Shown here piece after piece: positions 15,703-16,065 of a stretch of DNA of 16,065 bases (position 1 is the stretch's first letter; every line of letters begins with the position of its first letter). This stretch comes from Pelagophyceae sp. CCMP2097. Its lineage: Eukaryota > Sar > Pelagophyceae. The notes below the pieces were generated by a model. It had not been told where the DNA came from. It ran no database searches and worked only from the letters and a program-made list of their open reading frames with translations. Location: positions 41,852 to 57,916 of the forward strand of contig MU657175.1 of assembly GCA_026770575.1 (NCBI GenBank), written 5' to 3'. The position numbers and the translations under genes were made by a program.

Positions 15703-16034
15703 ACGCCTCGACCTCACGTGATTCGCACCCTTCACGCGGGCTGCGGAGAACCGACGCCTCCACCCATCTCGAACTCGCAACAACGCTGGAATCTCAATCC
15801 TGAGATGAATTGAAATGACCAGGTAGGATTCTAAGCAAATGCCCATCATATTGCGAGGTTTTAAACCAAGTTCACCTCAATGGACGCGAAGGCAACGGGA
15901 CGCAAAGAGCCGAAACTTGAACTTGAGGTGGCAACTGATTCATAGTCTTTTCTACGTTCCCATTCGTTCTAAGTTTCTATAGACTCGAAGACCTCGGCTT
16001 CGAGCGGAGACCTTCGTTCACTTCTTTCAGGGAC
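15703..16034. other. 3' flank of the ice-binding gene
   Basis: No gene is visible. The sequence becomes more AT-rich after 15780, which fits a 3' untranslated region and spacer. Weak inverted similarity exists between TTCACCTCAA near 15870 and CTTGAGGTGG near 15922. I found no clear AATAAA signal. Confidence 0.5.
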
Positions 16035-16065
16035 ATGTCGACCCTCAAGAAACGGCAGGCGCCGG
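16035..16065 (+). CDS. Possible start of a further gene, cut by the window edge
   Basis: An ATG at 16035 reads MSTLKKRQAP to the edge. It is preceded four bases upstream by CTTCTTTCAG, a good splice-acceptor-like stretch, so it may be an internal exon or a leader exon. With only ten codons visible, neither product nor reality can be judged. Confidence 0.25.
   Translation, partial: MSTLKKRQAP

Overview
This is nuclear DNA from a eukaryote, most probably a cold-adapted stramenopile microalga. The genes are GC-rich and carry spliceosomal introns. One gene encodes a DUF3494 ice-binding protein, a family shared among polar algae, fungi and bacteria. A second combines MYND, RING and Sel1 repeats, an arrangement I associate with expanded families in pelagophytes such as Aureococcus. 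The pelagophyte assignment is inference. There are no bacterial-style operons, and I found no tRNA, rRNA or CRISPR.

Layout from left to right. Bases 1-799 are flanking DNA with short repeats. Bases 800-5671 (+) hold a six-exon gene for a 255-residue membrane-anchored C-type lectin-like protein. Its third and fourth introns (1.4 and 2.35 kb) are filled with GC-rich tandem repeats of 12-14 nt. Bases 5672-6679 are a convergent intergenic region with a 28-G run. Bases 6680-10847 (-) hold a gene for a protein with two CS (p23/NudC-like) domains. I read it as nine exons, and one 1.45 kb intron is again packed with repeats. Bases 11316-12367 (-) hold a MYND-RING-Sel1 gene broken by two one-base frame shifts. 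Bases 13778-14613 (-) hold a WD40-repeat gene with an in-frame stop and a frame shift. It is divergent, across 218 bp, from the two-exon ice-binding protein gene at 14832-15702 (+). A possible start of another gene sits at the right edge.

The genes do not form one obvious pathway: a secreted ice-binding protein, a surface lectin, a chaperone-type protein and two protein-interaction scaffolds. The most unusual aspect is architectural. Three large introns in two unrelated genes contain different but related minisatellites that share a GGGACC-type core. One of these arrays sits between two copies of a roughly 130 bp direct repeat, which looks like a mobile element. The ORFs inside these arrays are artefacts of the 12-nt period, and the real proteins are recovered only by splicing across the arrays.
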